Assembly (NCBI GenBank): GCA_900543325.1
Contig: UQQU01000017.1
Span: 1-48,939, forward strand
DNA: 48,939 nucleotides
Origin: an uncultured Clostridium sp.
GTDB lineage: Bacteria > Bacillota > Clostridia > Clostridiales > Clostridiaceae
Direction: 5' to 3'
This document shows positions 26,091 to 34,043 of this stretch, piece by piece (position 1 is the first letter of the stretch; every line of letters starts with the position of its first letter). The translations under genes and the position numbers were made by a program. The notes beneath the pieces were generated by a model. The model searched no databases. It was not told the DNA's origin and saw only the letters and a list, made by a program, of their open reading frames with translations.

Positions 26091-27749
26091 ATGAGAAGTG
26101 ATGTAGTAAAAAAAGGAGTCACAAAGGCTCCGCATAGATCGTTATTTAAGGCATCAGGATTAACTGATGAAGAAATAAATAAGCCTTTAATAGGTGTTGT
26201 TACATCCCAAAATGATATAATTCCAGGACATATAAATTTAGATAAAATTGTTGAAGGTGTAAAAAAGGGAATATTAATGTCTGGTGGAACACCATTAGTA
26301 TTTCCAACTATAGGGGTATGTGATGGTATTGCAATGGGGCACGAAGGAATGAAATATTCTTTAGCTACAAGGGAACTTATAGCAGATTCTATTGAATGTA
26401 TGGCAAAGGCACATGCATTTGATGCATTAGTATTTATACCAAACTGCGATAAGATAGTTCCAGGAATGGTTATGGCAGCTTTAAGATTAAATATACCATC
26501 AGTAGTTGTAAGTGGTGGTCCAATGTTAGCTGGTAAATTTAAAGATAAAGAGGTTTCCTTATCTACAATGTTTGAGGCAGTTGGATCTGTGGAAAGTGGT
26601 TTAATGCTAGAATCAGATTTAGCTGATTTAGAAGAAAAAGTATGTCCTACATGTGGATCATGTTCAGGAATGTTTACAGCAAATTCAATGAATTGTTTAT
26701 GTGAGGTATTAGGAATTGCTTTACCTGGAAATGGAACAATACCAGCTGTTTATTCAGAAAGAATTAGACTTGCTAAGTATGCTGGTATGGCAGTAATGAA
26801 TCTTCTAGAAAAAGATATAAAGCCAAGAGATATAATTACTGAAGAATCTATAAAAAATGCTTTAACAGTAGATATGGCTCTTGGATGTTCAACAAATAGT
26901 GTTTTACATTTAACTGCTATTTCAAATGAGGCAAAATCTCCTATAAATTTAGATATTATAAATGAAATGTCAGCTAAAGTACCTAATCTTTGCAAATTAG
27001 CACCTGCTTCTGATACTCATATTGAAGATTTATATGCAGCAGGTGGAATAAAAGCTGTAATGAGCGAGTTAAATAAAAAGAATTTATTAAATCTAAATTG
27101 TATTACAGCAACAGGAAAAACTGTTGGAGAGAATATAGAAAATGCTAAAGTTTTAGATTATTCAGTAATAAAGCATATTGAAGAACCATATAGTGAAACT
27201 GGTGGAATTGCAGTTTTAAAAGGAAATCTAGCTTTAGATGGTGCTGTAGTTAAAAGATCTGCAGTACTTAAAGAAATGTTAAAACATCAAGGACCAGCTA
27301 AAGTTTTTAACTCTGAAGAAGAAGCTATAGAAGCTATTTTAGGTAAGAAAATAGTTGATGGCGATGTTGTAGTAATTAGATATGAGGGTCCAAAAGGCGG
27401 ACCAGGAATGAGAGAAATGTTATCACCAACTTCAGCAATTTGTGGAATGGGATTAGATAAGTCAGTAGCTCTTATAACTGATGGAAGATTTAGTGGGGCA
27501 ACAAAGGGAGCAGCAATAGGACATGTATCACCAGAAGCAGCTGAAGGTGGAAATATTGCTTTAGTGCAAGATGGAGATATTATTTCGATAGATATATTAA
27601 ATGGAAATTTAGATTTACTTGTAAGTGATGAAGAGCTAGCTAAGCGTAGAGAAGCCTTAAAACCAATGGAACCAAAGGTTAAGGAGGGTTATTTATCAAG
27701 ATATGCTAAGTTAGTAAGTTCAGCAAGTACAGGAGCAATTTATAAATAG
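26091..27749 (+). CDS. ilvD: Dihydroxy-acid dehydratase
   Basis: IlvD dehydrates dihydroxyvalerates to the keto acids of valine and isoleucine. The 552-residue protein has the Fe-S cysteines at about C77 (GVCDGI), C119 (NCDK) and C191 (PTCGSCSG), matching the [2Fe-2S] plant/bacterial type. Later motifs SETGGIAVLKGNLA and RYEGPKGGPGMREM are intact. It is one of the few genes in this operon with an AGGTG ribosome site rather than GGGGG. Confidence 0.96.
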   Translation: MRSDVVKKGVTKAPHRSLFKASGLTDEEINKPLIGVVTSQNDIIPGHINLDKIVEGVKKGILMSGGTPLVFPTIGVCDGIAMGHEGMKYSLATRELIADSIECMAKAHAFDALVFIPNCDKIVPGMVMAALRLNIPSVVVSGGPMLAGKFKDKEVSLSTMFEAVGSVESGLMLESDLADLEEKVCPTCGSCSGMFTANSMNCLCEVLGIALPGNGTIPAVYSERIRLAKYAGMAVMNLLEKDIKPRDIITEESIKNALTVDMALGCSTNSVLHLTAISNEAKSPINLDIINEMSAKVPNLCKLAPASDTHIEDLYAAGGIKAVMSELNKKNLLNLNCITATGKTVGENIENAKVLDYSVIKHIEEPYSETGGIAVLKGNLALDGAVVKRSAVLKEMLKHQGPAKVFNSEEEAIEAILGKKIVDGDVVVIRYEGPKGGPGMREMLSPTSAICGMGLDKSVALITDGRFSGATKGAAIGHVSPEAAEGGNIALVQDGDIISIDILNGNLDLLVSDEELAKRREALKPMEPKVKEGYLSRYAKLVSSASTGAIYK

Positions 27750-27768
27750 TTAGTAGCTAATCTACTAA
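27750..27768 (+). repeat. Small hairpin between ilvD and ilvB
   Basis: TTAGTAG and CTACTAA form a 7-bp stem directly after the ilvD stop, just before a GGGGGGG ribosome site. There is no T-run. It may affect translation of ilvB or mRNA processing. Confidence 0.35.
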
Positions 27769-27791
27769 TTAAAATAAGGGGGGGTAGTTAA

Positions 27792-29474
27792 ATGTTATTA
27801 ACAGGGGCTGAAATTCTTGTTAAATGTTTATTAAGCGAGGGTGTTGATACTATTTTTGGATATCCTGGAGGGGCAGTATTAAATATTTATGATTATTTGT
27901 ACAAATATAAAGACAAAATAAAACATTATTTATCCTGCCATGAGCAAAGTGCAGCTCATGCAGCAGATGGATATGCAAGGTCTACTGGTAAAGTTGGTGT
28001 TTGTATAGCAACATCAGGACCAGGTGCAACTAATCTTGTTACAGGAATAGCAACAGCTTATATGGATTCGGTTCCTTTAGTTGCTATAACAGGAAATGTT
28101 TCAAAAGACTTACTTGGTAAAGATAGCTTTCAAGAGGTTGATATAACTGGCATAACAATGCCTATAACAAAGCATAATTTTATAGTTAAGGATGTTAATA
28201 ATTTACAAGAAATAGTTAGGAAAGCATTTTATATCGCTAGAGAGGGAAGACCAGGACCAGTTCTAATAGATATACCAAAAGATATAACAGCAGCTAAGAC
28301 AGAGTACAAAGATTTAGAGCCAATAGAGGTTGAACCTAAAAGTAAGCATATAACAGAAGAAGTTTTAGAGCAAGTTGCAAAATATATAAATGAATCTTCT
28401 AGACCTCTTATATATGCAGGTGGTGGAGTTATTAATGCTGATGCTACAGAGGAGTTAATTAATTTCGCTGAAATATTAAATGCACCAGTAGCAACAACTC
28501 TAATGTGTAGAGGAGCAATACCTTCTGACCATAGATTAAATACAGGTATGATAGGAATGCATGGAAGTAATGCATCTAATATTTTAGCAACAAAATGTGA
28601 TTTGATAATTGCATTAGGAGCAAGATTTAGTGATAGAGTAATAAGTGATAAAGAGTTTATTAATAATGCTAAGGTTATACAAATAGATGTGGATCCAGCT
28701 GAAGTAAATAAAAATGTAAAAGTTGATTCATTCATTATAGGTGATATAAAAGTTGCATTACAAAGATTAATGCCTTTATTAAAAAATAAAGAAAATAAAG
28801 AGTGGTTAAATACTGTAGATGAGTTGAAGCTTTTATCTATAACTAAGAATAATAAGGATAATGGAGAGGAGTTAACTCCAAGATTTTTATTTGAAAAGCT
28901 TAGTGATATGGATAAAGGGGATTTTATTATAGCAACAGAAGTTGGACAGCATCAAATGTGGACGGCTCAATATTTTAACTTTAAAACTCCAAGAACATTA
29001 ATATCTTCAGGGGGGCTTGGAACAATGGGATTTGGATTAGGAGCTGCTATAGGAGCAAAGGTTGCTAATCCAGAAAAAACTGTATTTAATATCGCTGGAG
29101 ATGGAAGCTTTGGTATGAATTGTAATGAATTTGCTACTGCAGTTAAATATAATATTCCAATTAAAGTTATTGTAATGAACAACAATGCTTTAGGAATGGT
29201 TAGACAATGGCAAAGTCTTTTCTACGAAGCAAGATATTCTCAAACTACTCTAGATAGAGCAACTGATTTTGTTAAGCTTGCAGAAGCTTTTGGCGGTGTT
29301 GGATTTAGGGTTGAAAAGAGAGAAGAGTTAGAAGGTGTATTAAAAGAAGCATTGGCTATAAATAAGCCTGTAATTATTGATTATAGGATAGATAGTGATA
29401 AAAAAGTATTTCCTATGGTTGCACCAGGTGCACCAATTCACCAAATAATAAATGAGGAAGACTTAGAATGTTAA
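27792..29474 (+). CDS. ilvB: Acetolactate synthase, large catalytic subunit
   Basis: This thiamine-diphosphate enzyme makes acetolactate from pyruvate and acetohydroxybutyrate from pyruvate plus 2-ketobutyrate. The 560-residue protein carries the activating glutamate E51 (CHEQSAAHAADGYAR), the FAD/central domain, and the ThDP-Mg motif GDGSFGMN...NIPIKVIVMNN. The Gln-Trp region VRQWQSLFYEARYS is typical of the anabolic IlvB type. The ribosome site is a seven-G run (27778-27784). Its regulatory partner ilvN is the first gene of the operon. Confidence 0.96.
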   Translation: MLLTGAEILVKCLLSEGVDTIFGYPGGAVLNIYDYLYKYKDKIKHYLSCHEQSAAHAADGYARSTGKVGVCIATSGPGATNLVTGIATAYMDSVPLVAITGNVSKDLLGKDSFQEVDITGITMPITKHNFIVKDVNNLQEIVRKAFYIAREGRPGPVLIDIPKDITAAKTEYKDLEPIEVEPKSKHITEEVLEQVAKYINESSRPLIYAGGGVINADATEELINFAEILNAPVATTLMCRGAIPSDHRLNTGMIGMHGSNASNILATKCDLIIALGARFSDRVISDKEFINNAKVIQIDVDPAEVNKNVKVDSFIIGDIKVALQRLMPLLKNKENKEWLNTVDELKLLSITKNNKDNGEELTPRFLFEKLSDMDKGDFIIATEVGQHQMWTAQYFNFKTPRTLISSGGLGTMGFGLGAAIGAKVANPEKTVFNIAGDGSFGMNCNEFATAVKYNIPIKVIVMNNNALGMVRQWQSLFYEARYSQTTLDRATDFVKLAEAFGGVGFRVEKREELEGVLKEALAINKPVIIDYRIDSDKKVFPMVAPGAPIHQIINEEDLEC

Positions 29475-29528
29475 TCTAAATTTCTATCATAGGAATAATG
29501 GTAGCAATTTTTAATAAATAAAAATAAT

Positions 29529-29552
29529 AAATAAATAAATAAATAAATAAAT
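29529..29552 (+). repeat. AAAT tetranucleotide repeat (6 copies)
   Basis: Six perfect AAAT units end two bases before the GGGGG ribosome site of ilvC, within the 92-base ilvB-ilvC gap. Slipped-strand changes here would alter the leader but not the reading frame. Confidence 0.9.
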
Positions 29553-29566
29553 CGGGGGTATCAAAA

Positions 29567-30571
29567 ATGGCAAAAATGTTTTATGAAAAGGACACAAATT
29601 TAGATTTATTAAAAGGAAAAAAAGTTGCAGTAATTGGATATGGTAGCCAAGGACATGCACATGCGTTAAACCTTCATGAAAGTGGAGTAGATGTAGTAGT
29701 TGGATTATATGAAGGAAGTAAATCTTGGGATAGAGTTAAAGAAGCAGGATTAGAGGTAGCAACAGTTGCTAATGCTGTAAAGAGTGCTGATGTTGTAATG
29801 ATGCTTGTACCAGACGAAAAACAAGCTAAATTATATAAAGAAGAAGTTGCACAGTATTTAGAAGCTGGAAATGCTTTAGTATTTGCTCATGGATTTAACA
29901 TCCACTATGGACAAATAGTACCACCAGCAGATGTTGATGTATTTATGGTTGCTCCAAAGGGACCAGGACATATGGTAAGAAGAACTTATACTGAAGGTTC
30001 AGGAGTTCCTTGTTTAATAGCTGTTCATCAAGATGCAACAGGACAAGCAAAAGAATTAGCATTAGCTTATGCAAATGGTATTGGTGGAGCAAGAGCTGGA
30101 GTTTTAGAAACTACATTTAAAGATGAAACTGAAACAGATTTATTCGGAGAACAAGCAGTTCTTTGTGGTGGATGTACAGCATTAATAAAAGCCGGATTTG
30201 AAACTTTAGTTGAGGCAGGATATGCTCCAGAAAATGCTTACTTTGAATGCTTACATGAAATGAAACTTATTGTTGATTTAATGTATCAAGGTGGAATGGC
30301 TGCTATGAGATATTCTATTTCTGATACTGCTGAATATGGAGATTATATGATTGGTAATAGAATTGTTACTGATGAAACTAAGAAAGAAATGAAGAAAGTA
30401 TTAACTGAAATTCAAGATGGTACTTTCGCTAGAAACTGGTTAATGGAAAACCAAGTTGGTAGACCACAATTTAATGCAATGAGAAGAATGGAAGCTGAGC
30501 ATCCAATTGAAAAAGTAGGTAAAGAATTAAGAGAAATGATGTCTTGGATTGATACTAAGAAATTAGACTAA
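29567..30571 (+). CDS. ilvC: Ketol-acid reductoisomerase (class I)
   Basis: IlvC isomerises and reduces acetolactate or acetohydroxybutyrate with NAD(P)H. The 334-residue length marks the short class I form. The Rossmann motif GYGSQGHAHA starts at residue 24, FMVAPKGPGHMVRRTY is intact, and the C-terminal knotted domain holds DLFGEQAVLCGG and the ECLHEMKLIVDLMYQGG ligand region. GGGGG lies eight bases upstream. It is the last gene of the operon and is followed by a terminator. Confidence 0.96.
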   Translation: MAKMFYEKDTNLDLLKGKKVAVIGYGSQGHAHALNLHESGVDVVVGLYEGSKSWDRVKEAGLEVATVANAVKSADVVMMLVPDEKQAKLYKEEVAQYLEAGNALVFAHGFNIHYGQIVPPADVDVFMVAPKGPGHMVRRTYTEGSGVPCLIAVHQDATGQAKELALAYANGIGGARAGVLETTFKDETETDLFGEQAVLCGGCTALIKAGFETLVEAGYAPENAYFECLHEMKLIVDLMYQGGMAAMRYSISDTAEYGDYMIGNRIVTDETKKEMKKVLTEIQDGTFARNWLMENQVGRPQFNAMRRMEAEHPIEKVGKELREMMSWIDTKKLD

Positions 30572-30594
30572 TAAATTAATCTTATGGACTTTAG

Positions 30595-30633
30595 GAATCG
30601 CATTTTTAGGATTAAGAATGTGATTCTTTTTTT
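30595..30633 (+). terminator. Terminator of the BCAA operon
   Basis: GAATCGCATT (30595-30604) pairs with AATGTGATTC (30617-30626, one G-U pair) and is followed by a T-run. Confidence 0.9.
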
Positions 30634-30737
30634 GTAGTATTTTACAAATTGTTAGGAAGTTAGTTCCTAATAATGTTAGTTGATGGTAAAATATTCAATG
30701 TATAATTCTAAAATATAAAATCAAGGGAGAGAGGTAT

Positions 30738-31661
30738 ATGGAATTAAAAGTAAAAGTAGAGAATAAAAAAGTATTTAATAGAATTGGACTTGCTATTTTT
30801 GCTTCAATGATATTAGTAAATATTATTCAAGTCGTATTTTTTGGAATCATTGGAGTAGTTAATCAAGAGCTATTATCAGCTCCATGGATAAATTATGCTG
30901 CAATTGCAATTAGTTTTTATTTAATAGGATTTCCTGTATTTTATCTTATGATTAAAAAATTACCGGAAGAAGAAAAAAGAGAAAGTAGAACACTTGGAGT
31001 TTTTGAAGTCATAAAAATATGTTTTATGTCTTATAGTTTAGTATATATAGTTAATCTTTTGACTAATCTTCTTATGATGTTGATAGCAGTATTTAAAGGT
31101 AGTGAAGTTACAAATCCATTAGTAAATGTGATTGAAGGAAGCAATTGGATATGGTCATTAATTTTTGCAGGAATATTATCTCCTATAATTGAAGAAATGA
31201 TGTTTAGAGGTGTAATGTTAAATAAGCTAAGAAGATATGGTGATAAAGTTGCAATAATAACAACTGCAATATTATTTGGATTATTTCATGCAAACTTCTC
31301 ACAATTTTTCTATGCAGTAGCATTAGGGATAGTTTTTGCTTATGTTACATTAAAAACAGGAACTATAAAATATTCAATAATACTACACATAATTGTGAAT
31401 ATGATGGGAAGTGTTATTTTACCAGCTGTTATTGGTGACGGTAGCAATATAGTAGCTGTTGGATGTGTAGGATTAGCATTATTAGCAATAGTAATAGTAG
31501 GATTAGTATTATTAATAAAAAATAGAAAAAATATATCATTATTAGATGGTGAAATTAAATTAGAAAAGGGAGCTGCATTTAAAACTATTTGGGTTAATGT
31601 AGGAATGATATTATATGTAGTAATTTCTTTGGTTTCTATGATATCTATATTGTTTATGTAG
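30738..31661 (+). CDS. CPBP family intramembrane metalloprotease
   Basis: This 307-residue protein has about seven to eight membrane segments and the complete CPBP (Abi/CAAX protease-like) motif set: E152-E153...R157 (IIEEMMFRG), H184 (GLFHAN) and H217...N221 (LHIIVN). Such enzymes cleave membrane-associated proteins or, in some bacteria, protect against self-made bacteriocins; the substrate here is unknown. No bacteriocin gene is evident nearby. It has a GGGAGAGAGG ribosome site and a TATAAT at 30701-30706, and appears monocistronic. Confidence 0.88.
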   Translation: MELKVKVENKKVFNRIGLAIFASMILVNIIQVVFFGIIGVVNQELLSAPWINYAAIAISFYLIGFPVFYLMIKKLPEEEKRESRTLGVFEVIKICFMSYSLVYIVNLLTNLLMMLIAVFKGSEVTNPLVNVIEGSNWIWSLIFAGILSPIIEEMMFRGVMLNKLRRYGDKVAIITTAILFGLFHANFSQFFYAVALGIVFAYVTLKTGTIKYSIILHIIVNMMGSVILPAVIGDGSNIVAVGCVGLALLAIVIVGLVLLIKNRKNISLLDGEIKLEKGAAFKTIWVNVGMILYVVISLVSMISILFM

Positions 31662-31695
31662 GTTAAATAAAAATAAGAATTACTATAATATTTTT

Positions 31696-31736
31696 AAAAG
31701 GTATATCTTAAATATAAGGTATGCCTTTTATTTTAT
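31696..31736 (+). terminator. Terminator after the CPBP gene
   Basis: AAAAGG and CCTTTT arms with partial inner pairing (ATA/TAT) precede a T-rich stretch. The stem is imperfect. Confidence 0.6.
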
Positions 31737-31853
31737 ATATAAATAAAGGTTTAATATTTATTATTATATAATATAATTCAATATTAAAAAGAAAAACACG
31801 AACGTTCATATAAAAAAACAGCGATATTTATGAAAAATAACTAAAAAACCTGG

Positions 31854-31871
31854 ACAAATATTCGTATTTGT
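31854..31871. repeat. Perfect inverted repeat with TTCG centre, upstream of the guanine riboswitch
   Basis: ACAAATA-TTCG-TATTTGT is a perfect 7-bp inverted repeat around a UUCG-type loop, 15 bases upstream of a TATAAT (31886-31891). Being at promoter -35 distance, it could be an operator. A GAACGTTC palindrome lies further upstream near 31800. Confidence 0.5.
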
Positions 31872-31907
31872 ATTAATATTATTCATATAATTAAAAGTAA
31901 TCGTGTT

Positions 31908-31976
31908 TATCGTATAAAGTTGGAAATAGGGTCCAACAGTTTCTACCAAATCACCATAAATGATTTGACTACGATA
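31908..31976 (+). promoter_or_regulatory. Guanine-type purine riboswitch aptamer
   Basis: P1 pairs TATCGTA (31908-31914) with TACGATA (31970-31976). P2 is the stem GTTGGA/TCCAAC with a 7-base loop, the junction GTTTCTACC is canonical, and P3 carries the 7-base ACCATAA loop. Position-by-position alignment with the xpt aptamer gives the same lengths. The specificity base before P1' is C (GACTACG), meaning guanine/hypoxanthine rather than adenine. The downstream hairpin ATGTTTTATATAA / TTATATAAACAT (from about 31976 to 32030) lacks a T-run. The rest of the 456-base gap shows nothing more than A+T-rich sequence. Confidence 0.93.
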
Positions 31977-32117
31977 TGTTTTATATAAGAAAATACTACT
32001 CTAATCTAAGTATTATATAAACATATAAATAGAAAACAATCACTAATTTACATATCAAATTTATACTCTACATGCGATAAATATTACGATTACAATAAAA
32101 AGCATGGGGGTAAACAA

Positions 32118-33425
32118 ATGACAAGATTCATATCTGAATACTTTAATTTTCAAGAAAAAAATACAAATTTTAAAACTGAAACAATAGCAGGAATAACAAC
32201 ATTTTTAACAATGGCATATGCCTTATTTTTAATTCCTAGTGTTTTAGCAGATGCAGGTATGCCAGAAAAAAGTGTCTTTGTTGCAACAGCATTAGCTGCA
32301 GCAATTGGTACATTAATAATGGGTGTATTTGCAAAGTTTCCAATGGGATTAGCTCCAGGAGTTGGATTAAATGCTTTCTTTACATATAGTGTATGCATAG
32401 GAATGGATATTCCTTGGCAAACAGCATTATCAGGAGTACTTGCATCAGGGGTTATATTCTTAATAATATCAGCAACAGGATTAAGAGAGTTAGTTATTAA
32501 ATCAATACCAACAAATTTAAAATTTGCAGTAAGTGCAGGAATTGGATTATTTATAGCTTTTATTGGTTTAAAAAATGCAGGAATAGTTGTAGCAAATGAA
32601 GCAACATTTGTAGGGCTTGGAGATTTAACAAATCCAACAGTATTACTTTCAATATTTGGACTTATTGTAATGGCGATATTAATGGTTAGAGGATCTAATA
32701 TAGCAATATTTATTGGAATGGTAGCAACAGTAGTTGTTGGAATGATATTTGGATTAATAGATGTTCCAACTTCAATAATATCAATGCCACCATCAATAGC
32801 ACCTACATTTGGAGTTGCCCTTCAAAACATAGGAAATATATTTAATCCACAAATGATATTAGTCATCTTTACTTTCTTATTTATGGACTTCTTTGATACA
32901 GCAGGTACAATGGTTGCAGTTGGTTCAAAGGTTGGACTACTTAAAAAAGATGGTTCAGTTGAAAATGGATCTAAGGCATTACTTGCAGATTCAGTTGCTA
33001 CTTGTATAGGATCAATATTTGGAACTACTAATACTACATCTTATGTTGAATCATTATCAGGAGTAGCAGTAGGAGCAAAAACAGGATTTTCAAGTGTTGT
33101 AGTAGGAATATTATTTTTAATTTCATTATTCTTCTCACCACTACTTACAGTAATTACTTCAGCGGTAACTGCACCAGCACTTATTCTAGTTGGTTCATTA
33201 ATGTGTAGTAATCTTAAGGAAATTGAATGGGATAAACCAGAAGTTTCAATCTCAGCATTTTTAACTGTAATATTAATGCCTTTAACTTATAGTATTGGTG
33301 AAGGTATAGCATGTGGATTCTTATCATATGTGGTACTTATGATATTTAAAGGAAAAGCTAAAAAAGTACATCCAGTTATGTATGTATTAGCAGCATTGTT
33401 TGTAATATATTTTGCGATAAGATAA
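32118..33425 (+). CDS. NCS2/AzgA-type guanine-hypoxanthine permease
   Basis: This 435-residue membrane protein has 12-14 hydrophobic segments and the AzgA subgroup signatures ETIAGITTFLTMAYALFLIP at the N-terminus, GLAPGVGLNAFFTY near residue 78, and FLFMDFFDTAGTMVAVGSK in the middle. AzgA/PbuG/GhxP proteins import guanine and hypoxanthine by proton symport. The guanine riboswitch upstream independently supports the substrate. Translation starts seven bases after a GGGGG site. A long perfect terminator follows. Confidence 0.93.
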   Translation: MTRFISEYFNFQEKNTNFKTETIAGITTFLTMAYALFLIPSVLADAGMPEKSVFVATALAAAIGTLIMGVFAKFPMGLAPGVGLNAFFTYSVCIGMDIPWQTALSGVLASGVIFLIISATGLRELVIKSIPTNLKFAVSAGIGLFIAFIGLKNAGIVVANEATFVGLGDLTNPTVLLSIFGLIVMAILMVRGSNIAIFIGMVATVVVGMIFGLIDVPTSIISMPPSIAPTFGVALQNIGNIFNPQMILVIFTFLFMDFFDTAGTMVAVGSKVGLLKKDGSVENGSKALLADSVATCIGSIFGTTNTTSYVESLSGVAVGAKTGFSSVVVGILFLISLFFSPLLTVITSAVTAPALILVGSLMCSNLKEIEWDKPEVSISAFLTVILMPLTYSIGEGIACGFLSYVVLMIFKGKAKKVHPVMYVLAALFVIYFAIR

Positions 33426-33450
33426 AAGTGAAAAAAATTTTTAATTAGAC

Positions 33451-33490
33451 AATATAGGTTCTATTAACTAAATAGAACCTATATTTTTTG
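33451..33490 (+). terminator. Terminator of the purine permease gene
   Basis: Fifteen-base perfect arms (33451-33465 and 33471-33485) around AACTA are followed by a T-run. Confidence 0.93.
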
Positions 33491-33616
33491 CTTTTATATA
33501 GTATTTATTGACGAAAATCATTGGTAATTGTAAGTATTTATAAAAAATAAGTGTATGTAATAATTTTTGTATAAATATTGGGTAATTAAAAGAGGTAATA
33601 CTAATAAGGGAGAAAA

Positions 33617-33715
33617 ATGAATATATTAGTTGTCGAAGATGATAATATTTAGAGGAAAAATTTAGTTGATAATATTATATAAGCTATAGATAAGAGAAAT
33701 ACTTTACAATAATAA
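33617..33715 (+). pseudogene. Decayed response regulator (5' remnant)
   Basis: After AAGGGAG, an ATG at 33617 reads MNILVVEDDNI and then an amber stop at 33650. The same frame continues as RKNLVDNII, a stop, AIDKRNTLQ and further stops. The reading resembles the first 30 or so residues of a LytTR/AgrA-type receiver domain (typical form MNILIVEDD), with stops where sense codons such as CAA or AAA would fit by single-base changes. No output domain or histidine kinase remains. The gltX promoter lies inside the remnant's 3' end. Confidence 0.65.
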
Positions 33716-33731
33716 TTTGAATCTGTATAAT
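33703..33731 (+). promoter_or_regulatory. gltX promoter
   Basis: TTTACA (33703-33708) and TATAAT (33726-33731) are separated by exactly 17 bases, about 35 bases before the T-box stem I. Confidence 0.85.
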
Positions 33732-33767
33732 TAATTTGTAATTTGTTAAAAATAATTATAGTAATTG

Positions 33768-33970
33768 CGCTGAAGAGGAGCAGTAAATAGAATTTTAATT
33801 TAAAGCGATTTAGGGATGGTGTAAGCCTAAAATTTAAAACTATGGAAGGAAACCTTGGAGCAATAAAAATTAATAAGTATTTGAGTGGGTTAATAATTTA
33901 TATTGACCAATTTAGGTGGTAACGCGGAATATAAGTTTTCGTCCTAATAATATTTAGGATGGAAACTTTT
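33768..33970 (+). promoter_or_regulatory. T-box leader of gltX (glutamate sensor) with terminator
   Basis: Stem I shows an AGTA box (33782-33785), the GATGGTG apical motif, and a specifier loop reading GAA followed by A (33849-33852), a glutamate codon. The T-box motif TTTAGGTGGTAACGCGG (33911-33927) is near consensus. The terminator pairs AAGTTTTCGTCCTAA (33933-33947) with TTAGGATGGAAACTT (33954-33968) before a T-run. Uncharged tRNA-Glu should stabilise the antiterminator and raise gltX expression. Confidence 0.92.
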
Positions 33971-33982
33971 TTATTTGGATAT

Positions 33983-34017
33983 AAATGGGTGTGCCTCCGG
34001 GGAGCAGCCATTTTTTT
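33983..34017 (+). terminator. Second terminator-like hairpin between T-box and gltX
   Basis: AAATGG (33983-33988) pairs with CCATTT (34008-34013). Inside, TG/CA and CTCC/GGAG pairs close around GG, and seven T follow from 34011. It is strikingly G+C-rich for this genome and lies downstream of the T-box terminator but 26 bases before the gltX start. Confidence 0.65.
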
Positions 34018-34043
34018 ACATTATATATAAAGGAGAATTAAAT

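Noticed and set aside
31795..31812. GAACGTTC palindrome as a LexA or PurR box
   Set aside because: Spacing does not fit the LexA form and a single CGAAC is not a PurBox pair, so evidence is too weak.
33975..34043. N-terminal extension of gltX from 33975
   Set aside because: The codons fall within the leader hairpin, lack a Shine-Dalgarno and encode no conserved sequence.
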